From positions 1-64,000 of the forward strand of contig PWUU01000048.1 of NCBI GenBank assembly GCA_003562475.1: DNA of 64,000 bases, given 5' to 3'. A program made the position numbers and the translations under genes. This document shows, in pieces, positions 19,782-29,476 of this stretch. The stretch is from Dehalococcoidia bacterium (GTDB lineage Bacteria > Chloroflexota > Dehalococcoidia > GIF9 > AB-539-J10). Numbering within the stretch: the stretch's first letter is position 1; every line of letters begins with the position of its first letter. The notes beneath the pieces are model-generated. The model was given only the letters and a program-made list of their open reading frames with translations, made no database searches and was not told the origin of the DNA.

Positions 19782-20112
19782 CTATAGGAGCCGCTGGACA
19801 ACCGTCCTGTTGTTACTCCGTCTGAACGCGTCAGGCACCGGCACAGCGTGCCTGGGTGAATGGCCACTGTGGGGAGCAGGCATTTCGCTTCCCGGAGGGA
19901 CAATGCCGCCGGCAATCACAGGCGTGCTCGGAATATCGAACCCGGGACCGCTCGTGGTCAGAGGTGCGCATGCGGCTCTCGGCGACTGCGCGGCACCGAT
20001 CCGTCCTGATGCGCCATGGGTCAAGCGCCGGAGATGCGCCGATTGCGAGATTCTGTTCAGGAAAGCCGCGGCTGGCGACGGACGTGAGCGACTGCTTATG
20101 ATGCGGGGGTTC

Positions 20113-20360
20113 CCTGTCGGGAAAAAGAAGCGCCCCAGATAGCCTCACAGCTTCTATTTCGACTCAGTCTCCCGAGGGTTCCTGTCTTCCTTAGTCCCTT
20201 AACTTGGAGGTCTCAGGACTCGTTCCGACTCTCATTCCTCGGGATGTCTGGCCCTTTATCGCCGCTCGGTAACCTGGGGCACCACATACGTTATCGCACC
20301 GAAACACAGGCTGTCAAGGTTTCATTCACTCACAAAAAGAGAATTCGCATGCGATTCTTC
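20113..20360 (+). repeat. Diverged intergenic repeat, copy 1
   Basis: AAAAAGAAGCGCCCCAGAT...TTCCTGTCTTCC...ACCTGGGGCA...GGCTGTCAAGG...CGCATGCGATTC collinear with 57270-57510. Confidence 0.6.
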
Positions 20361-20616
20361 CCCGGGGATACCTGTCCACGCCGGTCAGGCATTGTCAGTG
20401 CGCGGTCAGAGTACCCGCACGCCAGGATCCCCGTGCGTCCCCTCGAAACCTCACCACAGGACCATGCCTCCTTCTGCGACACTATTTCCAGCGCCTCGAC
20501 CGACACATGGTAGAATGTGTGGCAACCAGCCTATCGAGAAATGCGGGGGCCGCTCTCCTCATCGCCCCTGTCATCCCCACGGCTGGCCCCCTATCCGGGT
20601 GAATCCGTGATGCGAT

Positions 20617-21942
20617 ATGACACGAAATAATCTGGCCTCGACAATTATCTTGTTCTTGATCCTGTTCACCATGGTGGGCTGTGTTCCGGCTGAACCCGCA
20701 CGCGAGCCCCCGATAAGGATCGGTGTGATCGGTCCCATGGAGTCCATTCACGGACAACACCACTGGTACGGCGCAACCATGGCCGCTGACGAGATAAACA
20801 AGGATGGCGGCATACGCGTGGGAAAGGCGAGGAGAGAGATAGAGTTGCTGAAGATCGATTCCAATGAGCTGAAAAGCGTGCAGGACGCCCGGACAGCCAT
20901 GGAGCGCGCGATTACGGTTGAACAAGTGGACTTCGTAGTTGGCGGCTTCGAGATTATGGCAGCCCTGGAGATGCAGGACGTCATCGCGGACCACGAGACA
21001 ATCTGGCTCGGCTGCGGTGTGGCAGTCTCAGACATGTGCCGCCGAGTGGGAAGAGACTACGAGAGGTACAAATACTGGTTCAGGGCAGGCCCGGTGAACT
21101 CGTGGAACATTGGGCAAACAAACATCGCCATCCTGGAAATGATACGGGATACTCTGAGAGAGGAGCTTGGAGTCGAAAGGCCGAGGGTGGCCATACTCGC
21201 GGAGGATGCCCCCTGGGTGGATCAGTTTGGCTTACTTGAGTTCTACCACGCGTTCGTACCCGACCTCAATATGGAAATAGTCGGGGTGTGGCGACCCGCG
21301 CCTGACGCCACCGACCTCACCACAGAACTCGGAGAGGTCATAGACAGCAAAGCTCATATCATACTGTTCAACGCCCAGGGGCCCGTAGGAGTCGACTATG
21401 CCCGGCAGTGGGTTGAGCTCGAGGTCCCGGCGGCCTCAACCGGCATTCACTTCGAAGCCATGAAGTCCGACTTCTTCGAGGCAACCGGTGGAAAGGCCGA
21501 CTACATCACGTGCTGGCATGCCATTGCGCGTGTCGAGATGACCCGGAAGACCATTCCCTTCTATGATGCATTTGTGGAGCAATTCGGTGAACAGCCGCTC
21601 TTCACGGCCACGACTTACGACGGCGTGTTTCTTCTGAAAGAAGCAATCGAGAAGGCGGGAACGCTGGATGCAAAACCGATTATCGCCGAGCTCGAGGACA
21701 TAGACTACGCGGGTGCCTTCGGCAGAATCAGATTTACGCCTCGCGGCTTCCTGCAGATGGGTGATGAAATTCCTCACGACTTGACCTGGGGACCGGACTA
21801 CGCGACCTCGGTGGGTGTACAGTGGCAGGACGGAGAGCCCCGATGTGTGTGGCCATGGGAATGGAACGGCCTGACTTACGAAAACTCCGTCCGTTATGAG
21901 CTCCCGCCCTGGGTCATCGACTACTGGCGGGATACCGGCTAA
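20617..21942 (+). CDS. ABC-type (branched-chain amino acid-like) substrate-binding lipoprotein
   Basis: Lipobox-like LFTMVGC; RIGVIGPMESIHGQHHWYGATMAADEINKDGGI. Confidence 0.85.
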   Translation: MTRNNLASTIILFLILFTMVGCVPAEPAREPPIRIGVIGPMESIHGQHHWYGATMAADEINKDGGIRVGKARREIELLKIDSNELKSVQDARTAMERAITVEQVDFVVGGFEIMAALEMQDVIADHETIWLGCGVAVSDMCRRVGRDYERYKYWFRAGPVNSWNIGQTNIAILEMIRDTLREELGVERPRVAILAEDAPWVDQFGLLEFYHAFVPDLNMEIVGVWRPAPDATDLTTELGEVIDSKAHIILFNAQGPVGVDYARQWVELEVPAASTGIHFEAMKSDFFEATGGKADYITCWHAIARVEMTRKTIPFYDAFVEQFGEQPLFTATTYDGVFLLKEAIEKAGTLDAKPIIAELEDIDYAGAFGRIRFTPRGFLQMGDEIPHDLTWGPDYATSVGVQWQDGEPRCVWPWEWNGLTYENSVRYELPPWVIDYWRDTG

Positions 21943-22772
21943 TGAGCATCAACATAGATCCGTATCTGCTCAGAGACCCCTTCCCGCTCAGCTGGTATGA
22001 GGTAACAATCCTCATTGGCCTCGGCACCAGCTTGCTGTTGTTCTGGAAGCTCGCCGACAGATACGAACTCAACTCCTCCCGAGTTCTTCGTCTGGCCCTG
22101 GTTTCACTACCTGGAGGAATCGTTGGAGCCCGGCTGCTCCACGTCATCGACAGCTTCGATTACTATTCCGCACACCCGAACCTTGTGCTCCGCTTCTGGG
22201 AGGGCGGTTTCGCGCAGTACGGTATGATCCTGGGATGGCTGGGCACTGCCCTGGCAGTGAACGCTTTGTGGGTCAAGCTTCCGTCGACCAGGTTCCTGGA
22301 TCTACTGCCAGCGCCATTGCTGGTAGGATTCGCCATCGGCAGGATCGGTTGCATCACGTATGGATGCTGCTATGGAAGCCCTACGGATCTTCCCTGGGGT
22401 GTCGTCTTCAGCCATCCGGACAGTCTTATCAACGCGGCCGCCCCCCACCTTCGCGGAGTTGCGGTTCACCCCGTTCAAATCTATGAGATGGCGTTCTTCC
22501 TCATTCTGGCTCTCATCCTGTTAGGTCTGCAGCGTCGACTTCAGCCCGGGAGTGGGGCGATCTTCATGGTATTCCTTTTCGCGCATTCCGTCGAGCGGTT
22601 TCTGATCACTTTCCTCAGGGGTGATTACGTTGAGTTGCAGAGACTAGCATGGCTGACTCAGTCGCAGATAATTGCCCTGTGTCTCGCATTGGTACCCGTC
22701 TTCTGGCTCGCAAGTCGCTTCCGGAAGGTCGGAAAAAGTACCGAACACTCCTTCGCATCACCGGATGAGTAG
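21942..22772 (+). CDS. lgt: Prolipoprotein diacylglyceryl transferase family
   Basis: Multi-TM; FAIGRIGCITYGCCYGSPTDLPWGVVF, HPVQIYEM, SVERFLITFLRGD. Confidence 0.85.
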   Translation: MSINIDPYLLRDPFPLSWYEVTILIGLGTSLLLFWKLADRYELNSSRVLRLALVSLPGGIVGARLLHVIDSFDYYSAHPNLVLRFWEGGFAQYGMILGWLGTALAVNALWVKLPSTRFLDLLPAPLLVGFAIGRIGCITYGCCYGSPTDLPWGVVFSHPDSLINAAAPHLRGVAVHPVQIYEMAFFLILALILLGLQRRLQPGSGAIFMVFLFAHSVERFLITFLRGDYVELQRLAWLTQSQIIALCLALVPVFWLASRFRKVGKSTEHSFASPDE

Positions 22773-23026
22773 GACTCCACATCGCCGCGAGTCAAGATTG
22801 TCTCCACCAACATGCGAAATGAGCATGGTTGTCCCCACACCTCCCGAACGGTCTTGTAACACCGGTTCCGCATTCGATATGATGGGACTCTATCACTGCT
22901 GGCCGGGCAGCAACGAAGCACTCTTCCAACGGCACGTGCTACTGCGTTCCGCCAGGTTTGCAGCAATCCGACAAGACGACGTAACGATTACGCTGTTGCT
23001 ACAGTTATGAGACAGGGAGTGTCGCG

Positions 23027-24385
23027 TTGAAGAAGCCCGAGATTCGCTCCGAGATATCGGAGGTCGTCGAGAGTACTCCTCCCCGCCCGGTCTGGACTTC
23101 GCAACGCGCCTATATACTCGCATCAATCGCCGGGGTTGTCGGCCTGGGAAACCTGTGGCGGTTCCCCTACATGACCGGAGAAAACGGCGGGGGCGTGTTT
23201 CTTCTGGCGTACGTAATCTGCGCGCTCACCATAGGCCTCTCCCTGCATGTTCTGGAGACCAGTGCCGGCAAGCTCGCCCAGGGAGGACCGGTAGGGCTGT
23301 TTAGAAGAATAAACGCGAGGTGGGGTCCGTGGTTCGGATGGTTTCTGGTCGTATTGTTGACTTTCATTATGAGCTACTACATTGTTGTCAGTGGCTGGAC
23401 GCTGGGCTACGCCGTTGATTCCATCCGGCTTGACCTGAAACCATTCGATGAATTTACGGCCGGGTACGCGACGCTGTGGTTCTTCCTGGCAACATCGGCT
23501 CTAGTCTTCCTCGTGTTGCTGCGGGGCATCAAGGGTCTCGAACAGACGAGCAAAATACTGCTCCCCATGCTCGTCGTTGTCGTAGGTGGTCTGGCTATCT
23601 ACTCACAGACTCTTCCAGGAGCCAGTGAGGCTCGCCAGTTCTACTTGAGCGTTGACCCCGAAGGCCTGTTGCAGCCTCGGCTCTGGCGAATGGCGGCAGC
23701 CCAGGCCTTCTACTCGCTGGGAGTCGGACAGGGCTTGCTGATCGCATACGGAAGCTATTCTCCCAAACACTTCAACAAGGTCGCATCATCCTCGGCGGTA
23801 GCGGCGACCAACACCTCGATATGCTTCCTCTCCGGTCTCATGGTGTTCCCCATCGTCTTCACCTTCGCCATCGCCCCCGATACCGGGAGTCATCTCTCTT
23901 TTGTGGCATTGCCCCTGATGCTGGATCAGCTACCTGGTGGGCAGTTCGTCGGCATCGCCTTCTATGTCCTCCTATTCGTAGCGGCATTCACTTCTTGCAT
24001 CGGAGGAATGGCCGCAATACTGGCTCCGATGAAGGATCAGCTCCGTCTATCCCGACGGAAGGCCGCCGCAGCAGTAACTGTGATCACTGCCGCCCTGGGC
24101 ATTCCCTCAGCGCTGAGTTTCACTCCTGTGGAGTTGAGCGTTGGTGGTATGCCGTTTCTTGACGCAATGGACCAGTTGACCGGATCCGGCATCGTGATCG
24201 TGGCAGGTATCGCCGGTGCCTGCTTGATCTCCTGGCTGCTGCCCGGGCAACGTCTTCTTGAGGCGATCAACTCACCGACCAGGAGAGTTGGACCAATTGT
24301 GGTTTCCGCAAGCTGGATAGTCATGGTAGGCCGTTATCTGCCGATAGTCGCGGTAATCGTCATGCTGACCACTTACCTGATCTAA
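23027..24385 (+). CDS. Sodium-dependent (SNF/NSS family) transporter
   Basis: ASIAGVVGLGNLWRFPYMTGENGGGVFLLAYVICALTIGLSLHVLE. Confidence 0.92.
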   Translation: MKKPEIRSEISEVVESTPPRPVWTSQRAYILASIAGVVGLGNLWRFPYMTGENGGGVFLLAYVICALTIGLSLHVLETSAGKLAQGGPVGLFRRINARWGPWFGWFLVVLLTFIMSYYIVVSGWTLGYAVDSIRLDLKPFDEFTAGYATLWFFLATSALVFLVLLRGIKGLEQTSKILLPMLVVVVGGLAIYSQTLPGASEARQFYLSVDPEGLLQPRLWRMAAAQAFYSLGVGQGLLIAYGSYSPKHFNKVASSSAVAATNTSICFLSGLMVFPIVFTFAIAPDTGSHLSFVALPLMLDQLPGGQFVGIAFYVLLFVAAFTSCIGGMAAILAPMKDQLRLSRRKAAAAVTVITAALGIPSALSFTPVELSVGGMPFLDAMDQLTGSGIVIVAGIAGACLISWLLPGQRLLEAINSPTRRVGPIVVSASWIVMVGRYLPIVAVIVMLTTYLI

Positions 24386-24710
24386 GAGCCGGCATCACTC
24401 GAACATCCGGGCAGACCACTCGGTCACGCGTGTACGTGGAGCCCGTCTCGACCGGCCCCTTTCGATGCGCTACTCGTCACACCGTACCTCCAGCCCTGGC
24501 TGGCGGGTGTCACTGAACGACATCCCGTCCTGGTGCTGGATTTCAGGACTATCGCGAAAAGCACAGCGCAGTCTGCTGTGAGGGTGGATTTCCATATCGA
24601 GCCAGAAACCCGGGGGAGTTGCCTATCCCGTCACCCATCACCCGCCACCTGCTCCGACTCGTCTCGTCTCTTCTGCGCTCGAGCGCTTCGGCCGTGTGCC
24701 GGCCAACTCG

Positions 24711-24992
24711 TTAGTCGCTACCTGGAAACTCAGATCTCTGGCCGGCCAGCTCGGAACTGGGAACCTGCCTGCGCCGCGACTGAGTGAGCTTATGGAAGCA
24801 CTCCTCAACGTCACCATCGACACGGAGCTCGCCTTTGGACACAGCGGCGGCAAGGCCGCAGTACACGAACCGGAAACTCAGGATGTATTTCCTCGCATGA
24901 TCCTCATCTCTCAGACGGGCACGCGAACTGCCCAACAGGCTCATTGTGGCATCAATCAGTCTCACCTGGACACTGGGATCGAGTTGCGTCAT
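24711..24992 (-). CDS. Hypothetical protein
   Basis: MTQLDPSVQVRLIDATMSLLGSSRARLRDEDHARKYILSFRFVYCGLAAAVSKGELRVDGDVEECFHKL. Confidence 0.35.
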   Translation of the reverse strand: MTQLDPSVQVRLIDATMSLLGSSRARLRDEDHARKYILSFRFVYCGLAAAVSKGELRVDGDVEECFHKLTQSRRRQVPSSELAGQRSEFPGSD

Positions 24993-25562
24993 GTCATTCT
25001 CCTTCCACTGAGTCGCTCGCTTGTTCTGTCGCGTGAGTGTAACGCGAATCCCGTCTTCAGCAAAGCGCAGGAGCAGTCCCAAGGCGGGCGCAGCGGTCCT
25101 TGAGGCATCGACCACTTCCCGACCATGGATGAGTTCCAGTTTCAGACCCTGGAGTCATTGGCACGACGCCACCATCATCGTGCTTCGGGGAATGTCGGGC
25201 AGCCCGCGCCAGCGCCAAACGTACGGAAAGCACACACGGGGGTCTGTCCATCCCCCGCCAGCATTCTTGACTGTGCGACTACGAAGTATAGACACCCTCC
25301 TCTTCTAAGGGCCAACACAGACGCTGGAGTGGCAGACATCGCCGTGCGCACGTGAGTCAGGCATCGAGTGCCGCATCGTACGGATCGACGACATCCAATC
25401 TCCAGGCGACCGTGGCAACGTCGCGGTGTATGGCGTCTTCCGTGACGTGATGGACAAGAGTGTGCACCATTCCGGCGTCACCAGGGGTCAGGCAACCGTG
25501 GAGCGACAGGATGATCGTGTGATCGTGTGCATCAGTAACAGGCCAGGCATCATCGAAGAGTA

Positions 25563-26904
25563 GGTTCTACGTCAATAAGTGTGATCTCCCTCATGCAGCG
25601 ATAGGCTGAGCCTCCTGTCTGCTGGCGAGCAGTATTCTCTGTCTGAAGTTGTTGGGGTTGCGGTGGCCGTAGGCCATTCGCTTGATGACCTTGATGCGAT
25701 TGTTCTTGCCTTCGAGGAAGCCGTTGGTGTAGGGAGGGATATCGAAGTAGTTGAGGGATCTCTTTTCTCCAGAGCCGCAGCACGGGGCAGAGGGCCCGGA
25801 ACGGGGCAGGGCCTTGCTCCCGTACCGAGTGCTCCCACTGGGTCAGCCTTGCCTCTGCCACTGCCCTGCTGTGAGGGCGATACCAGGTTCTGAAGGACTC
25901 TTTGAGCAGCCACGCGCGACGCAGTTGGGGATAACGCCCCAGCAGTTCCATGAGCCGGGCACGTGACTCCGGCACCAACCGCTCCTGCGCTTTCAGCAGC
26001 AGATACCGGGCACGGAACAGCTCTCCCCGCTTTCCTTGCCGTGGTTCCAGACTGGTGCGGACCTGATCCAGCGCCCGGTGCACGTGCAGCAGCACATGGA
26101 ACTTGTCCACTACCACCCGGGCCTGTGGCAAGCAGGGTGCCACCGCCTGGCGGAACGGCTCGTGCATGTCCATGACCACCACCTTCGCCGCCTTCGCATA
26201 GGGCAGCGCGGTGAAGAACGCAGCCACCTCCCGTTGCCGGTGCCCGCTGACTACTCCGATGACCTCCTTGTGCTCCAAGTCTACTATCGCGGTGTCGTAC
26301 ATCTGTCCTTTCCTGATGGAGACCTCGTCCAGCCCCAGCACCCTGGCCGGGCGGGTGAGGACTCGCTGCGGCACCCAGCAACCTCCTTGCCTCCTCGGTC
26401 ACACAGCCCCGCACCAGCGACTCACCCATCCCTTCCTTCCGCGCCACCTGCCGCACCGTCTGGTCTATCGCCTCCCGCCCCAGATAGCTGCGGAACCGCT
26501 GACTCGTCCGTCTCCTCATCCCGAACACCGGGTCAGGCTCGCTGAACACCCTGCCACACGCACCACACCGGAAGCGCCGCTTCGTCAATTCCAAGTATAC
26601 CGGCTTGTCCCATAACCTCCTGTCCCGCTTCACCTGCACCTTCCTGCTGTGCACCCTCGCCGCCTTCTCGCCACATTCCGGACATTCCGCATCGCTCACC
26701 CGGTACTCCACCTGTACCTTGATGCCCCAGTCCGTCTCCTCCTCACCCCTCACCCGCAACTCGCGCAGCCCCAACGCCACAGTGATACAATCATCTCGCA
26801 CCTGCTTCTCCTCCTTTCTTTGCGTGGTTTCATTACCCAAAGCTACAGAGGAAAGCAGGTGCTTTCAACTCACCCCGCCCCATCACACTTAAGAGTGTAG
26901 AGCC
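25563..26904 (-). mobile_element. ISL3-family insertion sequence with frameshifted transposase
   Basis: Termini GGTTCTACGTCAATAAGTGTGAT (25563) and GGCTCTACACTCTTAAGTGTGAT (reverse complement, ending 26904); transposase split over three frames. Confidence 0.8.
25572..26840 (-). pseudogene. ISL3-family transposase, two apparent frameshifts
   Basis: N-term CPECGEKAARVHSRKVQVKRDRRLWDKPVYLELTKRRFRCGACGRVF; middle LGLDEVSIRKGQMYDTAIVDLEHKEVIGVV (frame of 25550-26374); C-term YFDIPPYTNGFLEGKNNRIKVIKRMAYGHRNPNNFRQRILL in the third frame. Confidence 0.8.
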
Positions 26905-27191
26905 GCCGGGTCACGGCATTTGACAGGGATATCTTCATATGCAACAATTGTTGTTGGGCACATTCATCAACGCGAAGCCGATAACTAAGTCCAGTTGCTT
27001 GCGTGAAAACGTGGACAGTTGGGCGAGGAGTTGGACAAGGCGAAGGTGAGTGTGCCCTTCTCTTCTGCCCCGAATGTGCTGGTGACCCTACCCCCAGTCA
27101 AGGCCCATGCTGTTCGGATGATTGCAGACGGGAGAACGCGGACCTCCGCGTCCGCCCGTCCGGTGAAGGGTGGATGGGCATTCTGATGTAG

Positions 27192-27211
27192 GGGTCGTTC
27201 GTGAACGACCC
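27192..27211. repeat. REP-like short hairpin
   Basis: GGGTCGTTC-GT-GAACGACCC preceded by TAG(G), similar in style to the hairpins at 50.7-50.98 kb. Confidence 0.5.
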
Positions 27212-27454
27212 GCCCAGGACACGACGGCAAAACCAGCACAGGCACCCACCTCACCTACGAAATGAGGATGGTGTCCCCGCATTCCGCAGCACACGACGAA
27301 CGTCGACTTGTGCGAAACGTCGCCAGGGAGTACACTGACACTGGTAGTTGAAGTACAGGCCTTTTCAGTCCTCGTTCGTGCCCTCCATTGCATCCGAGCC
27401 CTGAATGACCGTAACTCAATTGAACCAGAACTAACGTCTAGAGGAGGTCATCCA

Positions 27455-27637
27455 GTGAGCTATCAAGACAAGTCGATCAAGTGCCGCGATTGCGGTCACG
27501 GCTTCGCCTTCACGGCATCGGAACAGCAGTTCTTCGCCGAGAAAGGTTTCACCAATGAGCCCAAGCGATGTCCGGCCTGCCGCCGCACCAAGCGCGACAG
27601 CATGTCGTCCATGCCGGGCAGCCAGCGAACCTGGTAG
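27455..27637 (+). CDS. Small zinc-ribbon (zf-trcl-like) protein
   Basis: GTG start after GAGGAGG; YQDKSIKCRDCGHGFAFTASEQQFFAEKGFTNEPKRCPACRRTKR. Confidence 0.8.
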   Translation: MSYQDKSIKCRDCGHGFAFTASEQQFFAEKGFTNEPKRCPACRRTKRDSMSSMPGSQRTW

Positions 27638-27712
27638 CGTGTCGCCGCCATCGTGCGGCGCCGCTTAGTGCACACTGCGCACGCGCAGAATCAGCATAAG
27701 GGAGTTTGTAAG

Positions 27713-28015
27713 TTGAAGATCTACGTAGGCAATCTATCATTTGAGACCAGACATGACGACCTGACACGAGAGTTCGCCGTATTCGGCGAGGTCGCGTCCT
27801 CCAATGTGGTGAGCGACCGTGATACCGGCCGGTCGAGGGGCTTCGGCTTCGTCGACATGCCCTCGGACACTGAGGCCAAGGCTGCGATCGCGGCCCTCAA
27901 TGGCAAGGACATGATGGGCAGGACATTGACGGTCAACGAGTCTCGCCCCCGAGAGAACAGCGGCGGATTTGGCGGTAGCCGCGGTGGCGGTGGTGGCGGC
28001 AGCCGACGGTACTAG
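27713..28015 (+). CDS. RRM-domain RNA-binding protein with Gly-rich tail
   Basis: TTG start; KIYVGNLSFETRHDDLTREFAVFGEVASSNVVSDRDTGRSRGFGFVDM (RNP2/RNP1). Confidence 0.9.
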   Translation: MKIYVGNLSFETRHDDLTREFAVFGEVASSNVVSDRDTGRSRGFGFVDMPSDTEAKAAIAALNGKDMMGRTLTVNESRPRENSGGFGGSRGGGGGGSRRY

Positions 28016-28088
28016 AATCGGCATTGACCCAGTGCAGATGCCGGCGTGCCGATGACGGCACAACGTGCACAGAGGCTGTCGACGCACA

Positions 28089-28121
28089 GAGAGGGAAAGC
28101 CCCCACAAAGGGCTCTCCCTC
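28089..28121 (+). terminator. Terminator-like hairpin downstream of the RRM gene
   Basis: AGAGGGAAAGCCC ... GGGCTCTCCCTCT followed by TGTTCTGT. Confidence 0.6.
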
Positions 28122-28745
28122 TTGTTCTGTCATGGATAGAGGACGACCTGATGTGTTCTCGTGAGGCCTCACCGAAGATGGTGGCGCGGCGGTCGCTGCC
28201 CTGGGAATCCCCGTAACTCGCAACGCCGCTTTTGCTGGCCTACTCAAGCACTCAAGTACTCAAGCACTCCCGCCCCTATCCGGCATGATGTCCCCGCATT
28301 TCCCATGCTTTTGAAACTTGACGCCGAGGGTGGTCGCATGCGAGCATGCCCGTGGGCGTGCCGGTCGATGCCGGTTCTCTGACCTGACCAGGCTGGTATG
28401 CGCCACATGAAGGAGACAACGGTAGGACTCAGACTGGCGTTGGCCTCGACCATCGGGTGAGGTCACTAACCCTGCCTGGCCGACCGCACGGGTGCAGTCC
28501 GGGAGTGATCAACGGGAAGTATTGGCTCGTCAGGGGTCAGGATTGCGCAGGGCCTTGTTGGAGAGTGGGAATTCAGTCCCGAATGAGGAGGGTTCAACAG
28601 GCGGAGGCGGCTCGGAAGGGGATTGACAACCTTGTGGCAAAGGAATAGCGTCATGACCACGGCCAACGATGGATGGTGATCGATCAGTCGCGAGTTGAAA
28701 TGTGAAATTCCGGATAGAGTGCGAATAGTACTGGAGGTGTCTGAA

Positions 28746-29021
28746 ATGGAAACACAGGAAGCAGGAGCTCAGAACGCGCAGACTCACGAGGAAGCAAGGA
28801 AACTGCGGGACGAGGCCTGGGATCGAGCTACGAAGGTCTACAAAGAGGCCAAGGGGCAAGCGGACATAGTCTATGACGACGCTAAGAAGGCGGCTGTCGA
28901 TAAGGAAGCCAGGAAGCGGGCGGATGAAGCCCACAAGGAAGCCATAGAGGAAGCGAAGAAACTCCGTGACGCCATTACGAATGTGGCCGAGGCGGTCTTC
29001 TCTGATTTCTGGAGGAAATAG
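28746..29021 (+). CDS. Small Ala/Lys/Glu-rich helical protein
   Basis: METQEAGAQNAQTHEEARKLRDEAWDRATKVYKEAKGQADIVYDDAKKAA...; GGAGG RBS-like sequence. Confidence 0.5.
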   Translation: METQEAGAQNAQTHEEARKLRDEAWDRATKVYKEAKGQADIVYDDAKKAAVDKEARKRADEAHKEAIEEAKKLRDAITNVAEAVFSDFWRK

Positions 29022-29476
29022 GAACTACAGGGACACTGACTTCCCCCGAAACCAGTGCCGGCAAACGAGTGGCAATCCCCTGACGGACCGACGAAGCGAG
29101 AGGAGGGCTCGCCCACAGCCAGGACACCGACCAGCGGACCGACGTCACGTCCAGAGGTTAAGGACGGTTTCCCCGGCATCCCCGCAACTCGCAACCCAGC
29201 GTCCGTCGGCCTACGCAAGCACTCAAGAACTCAAGCGCGCAAGCACTTCGGCTCACGTGTCCGCCCGCAGGGGGACGGCGGGGCATTCTGCGGGAGGCAC
29301 CTTCCATCAACGACCCGGCAGGGACACGAGGTCAATGCTGGCGCGACTATCCTCTTCACGTACGAAATGACTATGGTGCCCCCACATTACCTGAGCCCGC
29401 TCCAGTATGCCAGGCGGACCGAAAAGGGTACACTGTTAGTGGTCTGATTCACTCCAGTTCAACAGGGGTTCACGTC

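Noticed and set aside
25572-26840. Programmed frameshifting of the ISL3 transposase
   Set aside because: ISL3 transposases are normally single ORFs; two separate frame changes fit decay or error better
28242-28270. CRISPR array from the ACTCAAGC repeats
   Set aside because: Repeat unit only 8 nt, no spacers, no cas genes
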